A program made the position numbers and the translations under genes. 63,848 nucleotides of DNA. It comes from DATAVB01 sp040414495. GTDB lineage: Bacteria > Actinomycetota > Actinomycetes > Mycobacteriales > QHCD01. Of the stretch, positions 62,901 through 63,848 are shown in pieces. The DNA lies in NCBI GenBank assembly GCA_040414495.1, contig JBEDUI010000206.1, positions 1 through 63,848 of the forward strand. The letters run 5' to 3'. How positions within the stretch are numbered: position 1 is the first letter of the stretch; the number at the start of each line of letters is the position of its first letter. Under the pieces are notes generated by a model. That model had not been told where the DNA came from and made no database searches. It saw nothing but the letters and a program-made list of their open reading frames with translations.

Positions 62901-63848
62901 GGATCACCGCCGAAGCCCAGCGGGAAGCCAAATCCGACGCGGTCCGGGCCGCGGCTGAGGCCGAATCCGCCGCCGCTACGGCGTTTTCGGCCGCCCGGCA
63001 GGCACCCGGTGTCTGGTCAGCGGCCGTTGCCGAGGAGATGCCGGACGATCACGCCGCTGCGCTGCGCCTGCTGCCCAAGACAGCCGACGGCAGCGAGGGC
63101 GCCGTACTGGCCGGCTTGCAGGCATTGCAGGCACAATTGCCGGCCACCTACACGGTCGCGCCGGAACGGCATGGTGACGTGCTGACCGTCACAGTGTCCG
63201 GAGAGGACGGTCGGCTGCCGGTGGCCGCGGCCGGCGCGGCGGTGGCGGCGAGATTGGCCGAATGCAGTGCACAACTGGGCGAGCGGTACCAGGACATTCT
63301 GTCGGTGTATCTGATCAACGATTTGTCGGTGAGCTTGTCCACCCAGATCGGCGTGGCCGAGGATTTGTACCGGCGGATGAATACGGTGTTGGACACGGCC
63401 CGATCCAGCCAGGGCGTACACGTACAACTGCAATGGGGTCCGGCCAGCGACCTGGATGAGTCGATGGTGCAGGCGTTGCGGATCATCCGAACCCCCGTCG
63501 CGCAAAGGAGCGCGGCCGACGAACAGGCGTTGCGTACGGTATTCACCGCGCGTATCGAGGCGGAACGGGAAAGCGCGGCCGACAGTTATCTGGGAATTCT
63601 CACCCGGGCGCTGGATTACCGGTCCTGGTTCGAATTCACCGTGATCGTAAGGGATTTCGACGGCGACGGAAAACCCCGTACGCGCCGGTTCCGGAATTTG
63701 TCCTCAGGTGAAACGCGGCTGATTTCGTACGTGACGCTGTTCGCGGCAGCGGCCGCGTTTTACGACGCGCTGGCCGACACCGCGGGCCTGGATACCCAGC
63801 CGTTGCGGCTCACCCTGCTGGACGAGGCGTTCGAGCGGATCGACGACC
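59969..63848 (+). CDS. Wadjet JetC, SMC-like ATPase (TIGR02680 family), cut by the window end
   Basis: At least 1293 codons are open to the right edge with no stop, so it is 3'-incomplete. The N-terminal head has Walker A FQGTNGSGKSRTLELL (G39-S46) after GGVINIWEYG. Long Ala/Glu/Arg-rich coiled-coil arms follow from about 240 to 1050. The C-terminal head has the ABC signature RNLSSGETRLISY and a Walker B LTLLDEAFERID at the very end, so only a short tail is missing. It is the motor that would extrude plasmid DNA; jetD, the nuclease subunit, is expected just beyond the window. Confidence 0.9.
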   Translation, partial: MTVSQTGRRWHLSRGGVINIWEYGRETFDFSGGRVIFQGTNGSGKSRTLELLAPLCLDGDLRQMGSKGYDTVSMRRLMLDDYSGESTRIGYAWLELARPDQSGGTEYLTCGIGVKASRTSGQITDSWRFLTPRRIEHNVDLAPEDMPLGPAGLRDALGADAVLDDEEFRAKVAEAVYVIPAARYGDLLHLQRTLRNPDIGVKVFDGHLENILSDALPPLDPSIVDQLATSFEDLHSIQDNLRQLQAADDALRGFLGAYASYAAAALQEIGQRWSRAAGSHTRSRREEENLSARIEELAAAEEAATERVTVAEARIDELDQLISDLKGLPEFAGLNDLAHQHTLVDSAAAGARAALTDSARARAAQQRTADSVRRALQRIAEDLSGAAGRAEQVQAAFERIGLDSALLPDIPTAPDPKLSTVDVDVRLDLEAELERVSVQVPPTIDFDGLAEQITAAAGAIEAASGTVRQQAALAGTLHDRAAETDRAAAALKALQDSAAAADADAAESVRAAERAGEELQTAAERWHEAARGWSGDDDVPELPDPAAVVADADAPRRARSEVDAWAATVRQRLHAQLHAATERVKALEAELSTVAGELAGLRSGVEPEPDAPTTERDESTGAAFYRLVDFAADIDDAAAAGLEAALSASGLLTAWITADGTLSDPDLADVIALAGDAAEATQPSLAAVLVPAREPDCPVSESVIARLLARIGLDSLEKDAGDSGLVVSTSGRWQAGALRGTQRKETAEFIGAGARSAARTRRIAEYDERASELRDAIESAGAERTQAAENVAKWEQRLAEFPDHTPLVAAHTRSVDAAQRVEQLAERAGRLSDDHQAGADRLSALRSALARDAAEAGLPADSAALASARDAAGSAAREATELRSTLQRACLAAVADLRARCADHAAADRDREAAEAEAQRRYAEHLVAQAALAELTEAVGEGAAELGTRLQALEGEQRRLRRSLPELRQGAGGATRERITAEAQREAKSDAVRAAAEAESAAATAFSAARQAPGVWSAAVAEEMPDDHAAALRLLPKTADGSEGAVLAGLQALQAQLPATYTVAPERHGDVLTVTVSGEDGRLPVAAAGAAVAARLAECSAQLGERYQDILSVYLINDLSVSLSTQIGVAEDLYRRMNTVLDTARSSQGVHVQLQWGPASDLDESMVQALRIIRTPVAQRSAADEQALRTVFTARIEAERESAADSYLGILTRALDYRSWFEFTVIVRDFDGDGKPRTRRFRNLSSGETRLISYVTLFAAAAAFYDALADTAGLDTQPLRLTLLDEAFERIDD

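Overview
The window is a high-GC chromosomal segment from an actinobacterium. Pointers to that phylum are GTG starts, dense 4-bp ATGA/GTGA gene overlaps, a mycothiol-dependent (MDMPI/DinB-like) protein, a DUF222-type HNH remnant, a secreted AroQ-type chorismate mutase and apparently leaderless promoters. I could not narrow the genus from sequence alone. No rRNA, tRNA, phage or IS transposase was seen.

Layout. 1-376: five exact-period copies of a 52-bp tandem repeat, then 0.4-10 kb of mostly + strand metabolic and regulatory genes (enolase-superfamily enzyme, PCMT-like methyltransferase, STAS antagonist, P-loop ATPase, gamma-glutamyltransferase-like enzyme coupled to a proline-iminopeptidase-like hydrolase, TPR-LuxR regulator, flavin monooxygenase). 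10-12.7 kb: truncated HNH remnant, CYTH-like protein, SDR. 13.2-15.1 kb (minus): encapsulin shell, its encapsulated-ferritin cargo with a C-terminal targeting peptide, and an FMN reductase. 15.3-17.1 kb: epimerase and exonuclease III.

17.1-41.4 kb is a nearly complete cobalamin locus. cobG-cobH-cobIJ run leftward and diverge from cobN plus a histidine phosphatase. A B12 riboswitch precedes a NiCoT cobalt/nickel permease. A tightly overlapping ten-gene minus-strand operon (ChlI/ChlD-like chelatase, cobO, cobB, cobC, cobD, cobU, cobS, cobQ, cobT, MDMPI protein) starts behind a second B12 riboswitch. cobL-cobM, cbiD and cobK complete the corrin ring steps. The set is aerobic in type (CobG, CobN) but has CbiD and no CobF. 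Uroporphyrinogen-III methyltransferase and BluB are not in the window.

41.5-55.1 kb: a PhyH-family enzyme with a halogenase-like H-G-G in place of H-x-D, an alpha/beta hydrolase, then a + strand island that looks like an amide/peptide uptake and hydrolysis system: amidase, GntR regulator, complete Opp/Dpp-type ABC importer, a 67-aa GatC/AtzG-like protein, a second amidase and an MFS permease. 55.1-56.9 kb: secreted chorismate mutase and aldo/keto reductase. 57.0 kb to the right edge: jetA-jetB-jetC of a Wadjet anti-plasmid system (DUF2397/DUF2398/TIGR02680 variant), with jetC cut by the window end and jetD presumably beyond it.

Non-coding structure is unusually rich: tandem repeats with exact periods (52, 32, 21, 18, 14 bp), dispersed intergenic palindromes ending in TGATCATG-like motifs (two of them about 93% identical over 72 bp and bracketing part of the cob locus), two hairpins that overlap Shine-Dalgarno sequences, two B12 riboswitches and several leaderless-type promoters.
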